From: Methanoregula sp.
GTDB lineage: Archaea; Halobacteriota; Methanomicrobia; Methanomicrobiales; Methanospirillaceae
Reading direction: 5' to 3'
Length of the DNA stretch: 64,000 nucleotides
NCBI GenBank assembly: GCA_028679075.1
Contig: JAJRCF010000008.1
Location: forward strand, 1 to 64,000
The notes beneath the pieces are model-generated. The model ran no database searches and had not been told where the DNA came from. It saw only the letters and a program-made list of their open reading frames with translations. Of this stretch, positions 17,223-25,891 are shown one piece after another. The stretch's first letter is position 1; each line of letters starts with the position of its first letter. The translations under genes were made by a program, and so were the position numbers.

Positions 17223-17686
17223 CATACCTTGCAAAGTCCCCCTGGATCGTGCACTACGATGGTTCGTCCTGCAATGGCTGCGACATTGAGGTGCTCGCGG
17301 CACTCACTCCCATCTACGATGTGGAACGGTTCGGTATCGTCAATACCGGCAACCCCAAGCATGCAGATATCTTCCTTGTCACGGGGAGCGTGAACGAGAA
17401 GAACCGTGAAATCGTGAAGAACACGTACGACCAGATGCCGGAGCCCAAAGTCGTGGTGGCGATTGGCATCTGCGCCGCAACGGGTGGGATCTTCCGCGAG
17501 TGTTACAACGTGATGGGTGGTATCGACAAGGTGATCCCCGTGGATGTCTACGTCCCCGGGTGCGCTGCCCGGCCCGAGTCCATTATCGACGGTGTCGTCC
17601 AGGCCCTCGGGATCCTTGAAGCAAAGAGGAAGGCAATGAACGAAAATCCGGGTGCTGCAAAAAAACCGGCAGGTGATGCCAGATGA
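17219..17686 (+). CDS. echC: Ech hydrogenase small subunit (NuoB-like)
   Basis: 155 residues. It carries the proximal 4Fe-4S cluster: ligands in SSCNGCDIEVLA (two Cys), GICAATGG and VPGCAARPE. PIYDVERFG is the family fingerprint for group 4 hydrogenases. It passes electrons between ferredoxin-type subunit EchF and the NiFe centre in EchE. The ATG overlaps the echB stop; its own stop overlaps echD. Confidence 0.94.
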   Translation: MTYLAKSPWIVHYDGSSCNGCDIEVLAALTPIYDVERFGIVNTGNPKHADIFLVTGSVNEKNREIVKNTYDQMPEPKVVVAIGICAATGGIFRECYNVMGGIDKVIPVDVYVPGCAARPESIIDGVVQALGILEAKRKAMNENPGAAKKPAGDAR

Positions 17687-18051
17687 AACAGGAACAGTCA
17701 ATCATCCCCATCGATGTCGGGCAACTGATCGGCAGCGTGGAACAGTGCAGGAACGAGGGGTACCGTCTCGCCCAGATCGGCTGCACGAAAGTGGGCGACA
17801 ACGACTTCGAGGTCAATTATTCCTTTGACAAGGACTATGTCCTAAAGAACCTGCGGATCACCGTGACTGCGGAAACGGAAGTCCCGAGTATCACCGGGAT
17901 GTACTGGGGGGCGTTCGTGTACGAGAACGAGATGCACGACCTCTTCGGCATCCAGGTGAAGGGGATCAACATAGATTTCAAGGGCACCTTCATCCAGACC
18001 GCGATCAAATACCCGTTCGGGGTCTCGATCTCGAAAGGAGAGAAACCATGA
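17683..18051 (+). CDS. echD: Ech hydrogenase subunit D (NuoC-like)
   Basis: 122 residues, NuoC/30-kDa family. The late motif YENEMHDLFGIQVKG is the conserved ExxxxDLFGI signature. It is a cofactor-free structural subunit of the peripheral arm. Four-base overlaps on both sides place it firmly in the operon. Confidence 0.9.
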   Translation: MKQEQSIIPIDVGQLIGSVEQCRNEGYRLAQIGCTKVGDNDFEVNYSFDKDYVLKNLRITVTAETEVPSITGMYWGAFVYENEMHDLFGIQVKGINIDFKGTFIQTAIKYPFGVSISKGEKP

Positions 18052-19127
18052 CAAAGCAGATCATCGTCCCCTTCGGGCCCCAGCACCCGGTGCTTCCCGA
18101 ACCGATCCATCTTGACCTTGTCCTTGAGGATGAGCGAGTGGTCGATGCGATACCCTCGATCGGGTATATCCACCGGGGGTTCGAGAAGCTCGTGGAGAAG
18201 CGGGAGTTCACCGAGTACGTCTACATTGCCGAGCGCACCTGCGGGATCTGCAGTTTCATCCACGGTGCCACCTACTGCCAGGGGATTGAGCAGATCATGA
18301 AGATCGAGGTGCCCGAACGTGCCGATTACCTCAGGACAATCTGGTCCGAGTACTCGCGTCTGCACTCACACCTGCTCTGGCTCGGTTGTTTTGCCGATTC
18401 CTTCGGTTTTGAGAACCTGTTCATGGCGGCATGGCGGATCCGCGAGCGGATCCTCGATGTGTTCGAGCAGACGACCGGTGGCCGGGTGATCCAGGGGTCC
18501 TGCAAGATCGGTGGCGTCCGGCGGGATATCGCGAACGATAAGCTTTCCGGGATGAGCCGCGACCTTGACAGTATCCGGAAGGAGATCGGGGAACTGACAA
18601 CGGTCTTCCTCAACGACGATACCGTCCGGCACCGGACCCGGAACATCGGGGTCCTCTCCCGGGACGATGCCTATCATCTCGGGGCTGTCGGACCCACAGC
18701 CCGGGGGAGCGGGGTCGCAATCGACCTGCGCAAGACCGGGTATGGCGCCTATGACCGGCTGAACGTCCCGGTCATCACGGACAGCTGCGGGGACTGCTAT
18801 TCCCGCTGCTACGTGCGGTGCAAGGAGCTCTTCACGTCCATCGACCTGATCCAGCAGGCAATAACGGAGATCCCTGACGGCCCGATCGATGTGAAGGTAA
18901 CGGGTGCCCCAAACGGCGAGTATTTCATGCGGGCCGAGCAGCCCCGGGGCGAGCTGGTCCATTACCTCAAGGGCAACGGGACCAAGTTCCTGGTCAGGTC
19001 CCGGATCCGGACGCCGACCCTGACCAACATCCCGCCGCTCGTCAAAATGCTGCAGGGATGCGAACTCGCGGATGTCCCGGTGATCGTATTGTCGATTGAC
19101 CCATGTATCAGCTGCACGGAGCGGTGA
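18048..19127 (+). CDS. echE: Ech hydrogenase large subunit (NiFe catalytic)
   Basis: 359 residues, NuoD/large-subunit family. Both NiFe ligand pairs are intact: ERTCGICSFIH near residues 62-72 and DPCISC at the end. The protein stops at CTER, exactly where other large subunits are cleaved, so it has no C-terminal extension to remove, as reported for EchE proteins. The full ligand set argues for a true hydrogenase rather than a complex I relative. Six bases separate it from echF. Confidence 0.94.
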   Translation: MTKQIIVPFGPQHPVLPEPIHLDLVLEDERVVDAIPSIGYIHRGFEKLVEKREFTEYVYIAERTCGICSFIHGATYCQGIEQIMKIEVPERADYLRTIWSEYSRLHSHLLWLGCFADSFGFENLFMAAWRIRERILDVFEQTTGGRVIQGSCKIGGVRRDIANDKLSGMSRDLDSIRKEIGELTTVFLNDDTVRHRTRNIGVLSRDDAYHLGAVGPTARGSGVAIDLRKTGYGAYDRLNVPVITDSCGDCYSRCYVRCKELFTSIDLIQQAITEIPDGPIDVKVTGAPNGEYFMRAEQPRGELVHYLKGNGTKFLVRSRIRTPTLTNIPPLVKMLQGCELADVPVIVLSIDPCISCTER

Positions 19128-19133
19128 TCTGCC

Positions 19134-19517
19134 ATGGGATTTTTTGAGATGACAAAAACAGCACTGAAGACGGTGCTCTCCCGGCCGGTAACGATCCTGT
19201 ACCCGTACCAGCCGGCGAAAAAGACCGGTCTTACCCGGGGGCACGTTGTCCAGGACGGCAGCAAGTGCATTTCCTGCAGCATCTGCGTGAAGAAATGCCC
19301 CTCTCAGGCAATCCTGCTCAACAAGGAAGCGAAGACCTGGCAGATCGACCGGTTCCGCTGCGTTGTCTGCAATTCGTGTGTCGACACCTGCCCCACCAAG
19401 TGCCTCTCCATGGACACCCAGTACACGGCACCGGCATCAAAACAGGGTGTCGAAGTCTTCACGATCACATACGTGAAGCCGCCCAAGCCGGAGAAGAAGG
19501 AAGAGCCAAAAGAATAA
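19134..19517 (+). CDS. echF: Ech hydrogenase ferredoxin-like subunit
   Basis: 127 residues with two 4Fe-4S motifs, CISCSICVKKCPSQ and CVVCNSCVDTCPTKC, of the NuoI type. It is the entry point for electrons from reduced ferredoxin. Last gene of the operon; a T-rich tract begins immediately after the stop. Confidence 0.93.
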   Translation: MGFFEMTKTALKTVLSRPVTILYPYQPAKKTGLTRGHVVQDGSKCISCSICVKKCPSQAILLNKEAKTWQIDRFRCVVCNSCVDTCPTKCLSMDTQYTAPASKQGVEVFTITYVKPPKPEKKEEPKE

Positions 19518-19533
19518 TTTTTTTACTCTTTTT
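19518..19533 (+). terminator. T-rich terminator of the ech operon
   Basis: A T tract (TTTTTTT, then CTCTTTTT) begins at the base after the echF stop codon, a typical archaeal intrinsic terminator. Confidence 0.6.
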
Positions 19534-19562
19534 GAACACTTTCGTGGTTTTGATGAATCCGA

Positions 19563-19605
19563 GACCTTCATCAGAAGGTCGAGGGGGAGAAGACCGCAGG
19601 TCTTC
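19563..19605 (+). other. Pair of small perfect hairpins between ech and mbh operons
   Basis: GACCTT (19563-19568) pairs with AAGGTC (19575-19580), then GAAGACC (19589-19595) pairs with GGTCTTC (19599-19605) around a GCA loop. The rest of 19534-19915 shows no supportable gene. Role unknown: secondary terminator, small RNA or processing site. Confidence 0.4.
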
Positions 19606-19915
19606 GAGCCGCTCTCATTACCAAACCTTTATGCTCTCTGTTGCGATAAGATGAAATCATTTAAAGAATGGAAATCGTCAGCGATGTAGTGGGATAACCC
19701 GGAAGATAGTAATGACCGGCATTCTGGAGCAGGATGCCAGAAGATTACAGGTACATCTACAGACCATCATGACAGATCCTTCCTGTTCCATAACTCCCGT
19801 GTCAGAGGGAAAAACTCTCTTCTCTATCCCGGTATTTTTATTTTCAATCCCGTGGACGGCCAGTGATCCTCCCGCAGGCCGGCGCCGGGATTCTGGCGGG
19901 GGTGGCTGATACCCT

Positions 19916-20179
19916 ATGCCGGGTGAGGACTTTTTTATTGTGCTCGTGATTGGCATGGCAACGGTTGCCATGGCACTGGTCGCGGTCGTGCAGAAGAACC
20001 TCATCCGGGCGGTTATTGCGTTTGCGGTCTCCAGTGTCTGTCTTGCAATCCTGTTTTTTCTGCTGGCCTCACCATATGCTGCGGTTCTTGAGCTGGTGGT
20101 CGGGGGCGGCCTGGTCGCTGTCCTGTTCCTTGTTGCGCTCATCCTCGCCGGCGGGGAAGAGGAGAAGGTGCGCGCATGA
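19916..20179 (+). CDS. Mbh-like hydrogenase small membrane subunit (MbhD/NuoJ-like)
   Basis: 87 residues, three membrane helices. KNLIRAVIAFAVSSVCLAIL followed by AAVLELVVGGGLVAVLFL resembles the DUF4040/MbhD fold and also NuoJ. In Mbh complexes this subunit forms part of the ion channel next to MbhE and MbhG. First gene of the operon; the upstream 400 bases are gene-free and carry its promoter. Overlaps the next gene by four bases. Confidence 0.7.
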   Translation: MPGEDFFIVLVIGMATVAMALVAVVQKNLIRAVIAFAVSSVCLAILFFLLASPYAAVLELVVGGGLVAVLFLVALILAGGEEEKVRA

Positions 20180-20418
20180 ATGCAAAAAATGCGTGTGCAG
20201 TAATCCTCGGAACCGTCTTCATGGGAATTTTTATTGCACTCCTTGCTTCCACTCCCCTTTCCTGGCCTGTAGTAACTCCGTTGTCCTCCGGAGTGGGTGA
20301 ATCGCTCTGGAACGATCGCACCTACGAGGCGCTCCTGCAGGGAATGATCATCCTTGCGGGTGTCTTGTCGATACTCCTGCTGCTGGGCCTGAAACAATCG
20401 GGGAGGATGCCCCCATGA
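20176..20418 (+). CDS. Mbh-like hydrogenase small membrane subunit (MbhE-like)
   Basis: 80 residues with an N-terminal and a C-terminal membrane helix and a polar stretch between that contains NDRTYEALLQGMII. Position between an MbhD-like and a NuoK-like gene, and this layout, match MbhE (MnhB N-terminal type); sequence similarity by eye is weak. Four-base overlaps both sides. Confidence 0.55.
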   Translation: MNAKNACAVILGTVFMGIFIALLASTPLSWPVVTPLSSGVGESLWNDRTYEALLQGMIILAGVLSILLLLGLKQSGRMPP

Positions 20419-20738
20419 TGCCGGACGAGGGTGTCGTCATACTGGTCGTGGCAGGGGCGCTCTTTGCGATTGGCCTTGGCAGCCTGATTGCACGCTGTAA
20501 CCTGATCAAGATGGTGATGGGCCTCGAACTTCTTGGCAAAGGGATCAGCCTTCTCTTTATCCTCGGGGGATACCTGTCCGGTAATACCGGGATTTCCCAG
20601 GCAGTTGTGTTTACCCTGATCGCGATCGAGGCCGTTGTTGCCGGTCTTGCCCTCGCCCTCGTCATCCTTGCCAGAAGGGTCTGGAAAACCTTTGATATCG
20701 CTGCGATCTCGCGGCTCTCTCCCGGCGGTGAGCGGTGA
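20415..20738 (+). CDS. NuoK/MrpC-like subunit (MbhG-like)
   Basis: 107 residues, three membrane helices. ARCNLIKMVMGLELLGKGISLLF contains the conserved membrane Glu of the NuoK/MnhC family, and AVVFTLIAIEAVVAGLALAL the second. It belongs to the ion-translocating membrane arm. Overlaps the start of the giant antiporter gene. Confidence 0.8.
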   Translation: MMPDEGVVILVVAGALFAIGLGSLIARCNLIKMVMGLELLGKGISLLFILGGYLSGNTGISQAVVFTLIAIEAVVAGLALALVILARRVWKTFDIAAISRLSPGGER

Positions 20739-23700
20739 TGGACGTCTTCCCGTGGATGCTTGTCCTCATCGTCCTCATCCCGTTTGTCGGAACCGGGTTC
20801 GTTCTGCTCTTCCATAACCGCCCGGATGCCCGCGAGGCGGTCTCACTTGCCGCGGCACTCCTGACCTTTCTTCTCTGCGCCCTGTCCCTGCCCTCTGCGT
20901 TTACCGCACAACCCCTGTCCACCACAGCACTCCAGATCCTCCCCGGGCTTGATATCCGGTTTACGGCAGATGCGCTCGGTCTCCTGTTTGCAACCCTCGC
21001 CTCCCTCCTCTGGATCATAACCACGGTCTACAATATCGGGTACATGCGGGGCCTCAAAGAGCATTCCCAGACGCGATATTATGCGGCGTTTGCCATCACG
21101 ATCGGGGCGGTGATGGGCGTAGCACTCTCGTCCAACATGTTCTCCCTGTTCGTCTTTTACGAGATCCTCGCCATTGCTGCCTATCCCCTTGTGGTGCACA
21201 AGGAAACAGCGGAGGCGCTTGCAGCAGGGAGAAAATACCTGATCTATACCCAGTGCGGGGGAGTTTCCATCCTGGCCGGTATCATGGCCCTCATCGGCAT
21301 GGGAAACACGCTGGACTTTATCCCGGGCGGCAACCCTGGTGTTGCCCTGATCGGCCCGGAATTTGCCCGTCTTGCGTTCATCCTCCTCTTTGCGGGTCTC
21401 GGGGTAAAAGCGGCGCTTGTGCCCCTGCACGGGTGGCTGCCAAGCGCGATGATCGCCCCGACACCGGTGAGCGGCCTGCTGCACGCCGTCGCGGTCGTGA
21501 ACACCGGGGTCTTTGGCATCCTCCGGCTGATGTGGTACCTCTTCGGGCCCGAACAGATGGCAGCCCTCGACCTCCAGTATTTTGTCATCGGTGCGGCAGT
21601 TGTCACTATAGTTGTCGGCTCCCTGTTCGCCCTTATCCAGGACGACTTCAAGCTCAGACTCGCGTATTCAACCGTGAGCCAGCTCAGCTACATGGTACTG
21701 GGAGCCGCAGTGCTCCTGCCGGCAGGGGTATCCGGTGTCACCGATGCCGGAAGGGTTGCGGCCGTGATCGGGGCAACGTATGCCTTCACTGCCCATGCTC
21801 TTGGCAAACTGACCATGTTCTTTGTCGCCGGCACTGTTGCGGTCGAGACGGGGAGAACGAAGATTTCAGAGCTGGACGGGCTCGGCAGGAAGATGCCCTG
21901 GGAGTTTGCTGCATTCACGCTCGCCACCCTGAGCATGGCAGGACTACCGCCGATGGCGGGTTTTATCTCGAAATGGTATCTTTCCGTGGGAGTCGGATCC
22001 GGGGATGCCAGCCAGTGGTGGGTCCTGCTCCTCCTTATCGGTGCCAGTGTCCTGAACCTGGCCTATTTCCTCCCCGTCATCATCCGGGCGTTTTACCGGC
22101 CTGCAAGCGGTGACGTTCCTCAGGTCCGTATGACCCTCCGGGGGCCTGTTATCGTGACCGCGGCCCTTGCCCTTCTCGCGGGTCTCTGGACGGTCTATCC
22201 CTACAGCCCGTTTGCGCTCTGTGCCATGGTCGCTGCCGGCGTGACTCATACGGCAGCCCCCGTTCTCGGGACACTTGCCTTGGGCACGGCAATCCCGCCG
22301 TTCCTGATCTTCCTCATCGGCGCCCCGCTCGTGCTGGCACTCTCAGGCCGGGCACGCCAGGCCGGTCTTATCGTCCTCGGCGGCATTGCGCTTGCCGATG
22401 TCCTCCTCCTCCCGGGAGGGTATTTCACCGGGCCGGTTGTCGGCGGTGTCCTGCAATGGAATGTCCCCTTCATGGGATATACCCTGACTCTCCTGAGAGT
22501 CGACAGTCTCTCGTACCTCACCGGGCTCATTTTCGCCCTCATCACGTTCCTTGCCATTGTATATGCAGCAGCAGTTGCAGCACCCCGCCTCCACCTTTAC
22601 GCCCTCCTCTATGCCGGGGCATCGCTCGGCGTAGTCTTTGCCGGGGACTGGATCACGCTCCTGTTCTTCTGGGAACTCATGGCCGTCACTTCCACATTCC
22701 TGATCTGGCAGGAAGGTGGGGAAGCGATCCGTGCAGGATACCGGTATCTCCTCTTCCACGGCCTCGGGGGGACGCTCCTTGGGGCTGGGATTGTCCTGCT
22801 CTTCATAGGGGGTGGCTCTCCCATTGTCGGGCCGCTTGCCGGGATCCCCGCTGCAACATACCAGTTTTGGGCATCGGTGCTGATCGTGCTCGGCATCGGC
22901 GTGAACGTCGCGTTCATCCCGCTCCATACCTGGCTCCCCGATGCGTACCCCCGGGCGAACTTTGTTGCCAGCGTATTCCTGAGTGTCTATACCACGAAGG
23001 CGGCGGTCTACCTTCTCGCACGGGCCCAGCCCGGGACGGAATTCATCGCTTTCATGGGGGCGTTCATGGCAGTGTACGGCGTGATCTTTGCCGTCTTCCA
23101 GAACGACATGCGCCGTCTCCTCTCCTACCACATCGTCTCGCAGGTAGGCTACATGGTTGCCGGGATCGGGATCCTGGGCTGGCTGGGTGCAGCGGATGCG
23201 ATCGGGCAGCTCGGTCTTGATGGCGGCATGGCCCATCTCTTCAACCACATCCTCTACAAGGCCCTCCTTTTCATGGCAGTCGGCGTCATCATCTGGAAGA
23301 CCGGCGAGAACCTGCTGAGCCGCGTCGGCGGGCTCCAGAAGAAGATGCCGGTCACGGCACTTGCGTTCTGGGTTGCCGCGTTCTCGATCGCGGGCGTCCC
23401 GCTTTTCAATGGTTTTGTGTCAAAGGGCATGGTGCTCCTTGCCGCGGAGCATACGAGCATATGGCTGTGGGTGCTGCTGGAGATCGCGTCCTTCGGCACA
23501 TTCGTCTCGTTCCTCAAGCTCGGGTATTTTGCCTTCCTCCGCCCGGGAGAGACAAAAGGGTCGGATCCCCCGCTCCTGATGCAGGCGGGCATGCTGGGAG
23601 CTGCAGCACTCTGTATCATTATCGGGATCTGGCCGGCACTCCTGTACTCACTCCTGCCATACACCACAAGCTATGCGGTGTATGACCCGGTACACGTCAT

Positions 23701-24022
23701 CACCGCATTGCTGGTCCTCGGGGCTGCAGCGCTCTTCTTCTTCACGATTGGGAAGAAGGTCCTTGAACCCCATGACGTGTCGCAGAGGGACTTCGATCTC
23801 GTGTACGAGAAGGCATGCCACGGTGTCTGCCTTGCTGCACGCGGGCTCCAGGAACTGTTCCGGATCATCTACGCGTATGCAACCGCGGGAGCCCGGCTGC
23901 TCTTCGATGCCGGCAGGCTTGCCATGGGGATGGAAAACCGTGACGCGAACTGGAACAGTGCGATGTTTGTTGGTGTTCTTGTTGCCCTGGTCACCGTCGT
24001 AATCTTGGGGGTGGGATTATGA
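20738..24022 (+). CDS. Double antiporter-like subunit (two fused NuoL/M/N modules)
   Basis: 1094 residues, about twice the length of one antiporter subunit. Module 1 (about 1-480) keeps the key residues: Glu in FVFYEILAI, Lys in GLGVKAALVPLHGWLP. A hydrophobic linker (about 480-600) leads to module 2 (about 600-1000), which has Glu in LLFFWELMAV but Asn instead of the TM7 Lys in GIGVNVAFIPLHTWLPDAY, a change also common in DhaD-like antiporter subunits. A C-terminal amphipathic tail (about 1000-1060) precedes a last helix. ATG 20738 overlaps the previous stop (GTGATG); GTG 20735 is also possible. The reading frame is continuous across the join, with no sign of a frameshift artefact. Confidence 0.85.
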   Translation: MDVFPWMLVLIVLIPFVGTGFVLLFHNRPDAREAVSLAAALLTFLLCALSLPSAFTAQPLSTTALQILPGLDIRFTADALGLLFATLASLLWIITTVYNIGYMRGLKEHSQTRYYAAFAITIGAVMGVALSSNMFSLFVFYEILAIAAYPLVVHKETAEALAAGRKYLIYTQCGGVSILAGIMALIGMGNTLDFIPGGNPGVALIGPEFARLAFILLFAGLGVKAALVPLHGWLPSAMIAPTPVSGLLHAVAVVNTGVFGILRLMWYLFGPEQMAALDLQYFVIGAAVVTIVVGSLFALIQDDFKLRLAYSTVSQLSYMVLGAAVLLPAGVSGVTDAGRVAAVIGATYAFTAHALGKLTMFFVAGTVAVETGRTKISELDGLGRKMPWEFAAFTLATLSMAGLPPMAGFISKWYLSVGVGSGDASQWWVLLLLIGASVLNLAYFLPVIIRAFYRPASGDVPQVRMTLRGPVIVTAALALLAGLWTVYPYSPFALCAMVAAGVTHTAAPVLGTLALGTAIPPFLIFLIGAPLVLALSGRARQAGLIVLGGIALADVLLLPGGYFTGPVVGGVLQWNVPFMGYTLTLLRVDSLSYLTGLIFALITFLAIVYAAAVAAPRLHLYALLYAGASLGVVFAGDWITLLFFWELMAVTSTFLIWQEGGEAIRAGYRYLLFHGLGGTLLGAGIVLLFIGGGSPIVGPLAGIPAATYQFWASVLIVLGIGVNVAFIPLHTWLPDAYPRANFVASVFLSVYTTKAAVYLLARAQPGTEFIAFMGAFMAVYGVIFAVFQNDMRRLLSYHIVSQVGYMVAGIGILGWLGAADAIGQLGLDGGMAHLFNHILYKALLFMAVGVIIWKTGENLLSRVGGLQKKMPVTALAFWVAAFSIAGVPLFNGFVSKGMVLLAAEHTSIWLWVLLEIASFGTFVSFLKLGYFAFLRPGETKGSDPPLLMQAGMLGAAALCIIIGIWPALLYSLLPYTTSYAVYDPVHVITALLVLGAAALFFFTIGKKVLEPHDVSQRDFDLVYEKACHGVCLAARGLQELFRIIYAYATAGARLLFDAGRLAMGMENRDANWNSAMFVGVLVALVTVVILGVGL

Positions 24023-25482
24023 ACCCGGTCGATATTGCCGGGTTCATGCCCTTCTTCATCGCGCTCTGTGGTATCGGGATGTATTTCTTAACAAAAGTAT
24101 TCCCGCCAAACCTCCGCCACTGGTGCGGGACCCTGACCGGCTTCGTCCTCTTTGCCGTTTTCTGCCTGCTCCTGTCCGTCCTGTTCCAGCATGAGGCCTA
24201 CCCGACAATATCCTATATCGGGCTGACCGGCGGTCTCCTGGTGACGGGTATCGGGGCCGTGGCAGCATGGGCATCGGCGGGGACCCTTGATCCCCGGGGC
24301 CCGGTCCAGTTCTATTACCCGCTCTTCCTCTTTGCCCTTGCCGGAGCCATGGCTGTCGGGTTTGCGACAGACCTCTTCACCATCTTCGTCCTTGTTGAAC
24401 TGTCCGCGATCCCCATCTATGCCCTCTGTGCGTACCATTACCAGACCGATCCTGCGGCCCTGTCGGCAGCCATGAAATACATCCTCCAGGGGGTCATGGG
24501 CACCCTGACCGCACTCCTTGGTGTTGCGCTCCTCTTTGTCGAAGGCCATACCCTGAGCATATCCCTGCTCCCGGCCGCCCTTGCCGGTGCAGACCCCCGC
24601 ATCGTCCTGTTCGCGGCCCTCCTGATCCTGCTCGGGTACAGCGTAAAACTCGGGGTTGTCCCCCTCCATACCTGGCTGCCGGATGTATATGCCCGGGCAC
24701 CGGTCGGCGTCACCGCCATCATGGTAGGGCCCACGAAGATCGGTGTCCTGATCGCAATGATCCTGTCGCTCTCCGCCCTGCCGGCCGAAGGAACGCTGCC
24801 ATGGACCCTTGGCATTGTTGTCACGTTCTTTGCGGTTGTCACGATGACTGCCGGCAACCTTCTTGCCCTGAACCAGAAAGACCTCCGGTATATCCTCTCC
24901 TACTCCAGCATCGCCCAGATGGGATATATCCTGCTGGGATTCGGGATCGGCCTGATCTACGACCTGCCCCTCGGCTTTGTGGCCGGTCTCTATTATGCCA
25001 TCGCGTATGCCATGATGAAATCCGGGGCGTTCTTCGCAACGGATGCTTTTGCACGCGATGCAGGGTCCTACCGGGTTTCAGCGATGGCGGGCCTGGGTGC
25101 ACGCCACCCCGTCCTGGGCCTGTCCATGGTGGTCTTCATCTTCGGACTCATTGGTGTTCCCTTCACTTCCGGTTTCCTCGGCAAACTGCTCCTTGAACAG
25201 GCGGGTATGGTAACCTCCATGACGGGAGGTGTCGTCCTTGCCCTGATCCTTGCCCTGAACAGCGCCCTCTCGCTCGGGTATTATATCCCGGTCATATCGA
25301 CCCTCCTCTTCTGTGGCACGGACAGGGAGACGTGCCCTGCAAACCCGAAACCATTGCCGCTCACGGTCGTTTCCGCCGTGGTATTCCTCGCGGTTGTGAC
25401 GTTCTATTTCGGCCTGTTCCCGGAATCGTTTGACTGGATCTCCAGTGCCGCCCGGCAGATATTCCCCGGGGGGGTGCCGTGA
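24019..25482 (+). CDS. mbhH: MrpD/NuoN-like antiporter subunit (MbhH-like)
   Basis: 487 residues, about 14 membrane helices. Glu in FTIFVLVELSAIPIYAL and Lys in GYSVKLGVVPLHTWLPDVY are conserved, followed by GPTKIGVLI. It is a complete ion-conducting module and, with the double gene upstream, gives three antiporter modules in the complex. Starts ATGA over the previous stop and ends one base before the next ATG. Confidence 0.88.
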   Translation: MNPVDIAGFMPFFIALCGIGMYFLTKVFPPNLRHWCGTLTGFVLFAVFCLLLSVLFQHEAYPTISYIGLTGGLLVTGIGAVAAWASAGTLDPRGPVQFYYPLFLFALAGAMAVGFATDLFTIFVLVELSAIPIYALCAYHYQTDPAALSAAMKYILQGVMGTLTALLGVALLFVEGHTLSISLLPAALAGADPRIVLFAALLILLGYSVKLGVVPLHTWLPDVYARAPVGVTAIMVGPTKIGVLIAMILSLSALPAEGTLPWTLGIVVTFFAVVTMTAGNLLALNQKDLRYILSYSSIAQMGYILLGFGIGLIYDLPLGFVAGLYYAIAYAMMKSGAFFATDAFARDAGSYRVSAMAGLGARHPVLGLSMVVFIFGLIGVPFTSGFLGKLLLEQAGMVTSMTGGVVLALILALNSALSLGYYIPVISTLLFCGTDRETCPANPKPLPLTVVSAVVFLAVVTFYFGLFPESFDWISSAARQIFPGGVP

Positions 25483-25812
25483 ATGCTGTCATGGGATCTC
25501 CTGACCTCCCCGGTCATCATCATGGCATATGCCCTCGGCATCGGCTACCTGGTCTATGCCTGGTCCCGCACCATTGCGCCGGCTTTTACCCATTCCGTCA
25601 ACAAGACCATGCCCTATGTTGGCGGCGAAGTTGCAGAGGCGCAGACCTGGCAGCCCGGGTACCAGTTCTTCTACGTGGCCCTCTTCTTCACGGTGGTCCA
25701 CGTGGCTGCACTGGTGCTGGCAACCGCCCCGTTCGATGCCCCGCTCTGGGGGCCCCTTGGTTATCTTGCCATCATGGCCATTGCGATTATGATCCTGAGG
25801 TGGGAGCAATGA
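25483..25812 (+). CDS. MbhI/NuoA-like membrane subunit
   Basis: 109 residues, three membrane helices. KTMPYVGGEVAEAQTWQPGYQFFYVAL resembles the Y-x-x-GE loop of MbhI and the NuoA-type loop that connects the antiporter arm with the hydrogenase arm. It separates the antiporter genes from the hydrogenase genes, exactly where MbhI sits. A 79-base gap with no gene follows. Confidence 0.7.
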   Translation: MLSWDLLTSPVIIMAYALGIGYLVYAWSRTIAPAFTHSVNKTMPYVGGEVAEAQTWQPGYQFFYVALFFTVVHVAALVLATAPFDAPLWGPLGYLAIMAIAIMILRWEQ

Positions 25813-25891
25813 GAGACGATAAGCCTGGACCCGTCAATGGCAGTGCCCTGATCTGTAATTTATTACTCCAGAATGGAGGTGGTGATTAACC

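Noticed and set aside
19678-20397. A 239-residue minus-strand frame between the hydrogenase operons
   Set aside because: It runs antisense over two supported membrane-subunit genes and has no recognisable features.
22343-23248. A 301-residue minus-strand frame within the antiporter fusion
   Set aside because: It is very acidic and low-complexity, as expected for the complement of a hydrophobic membrane protein gene.
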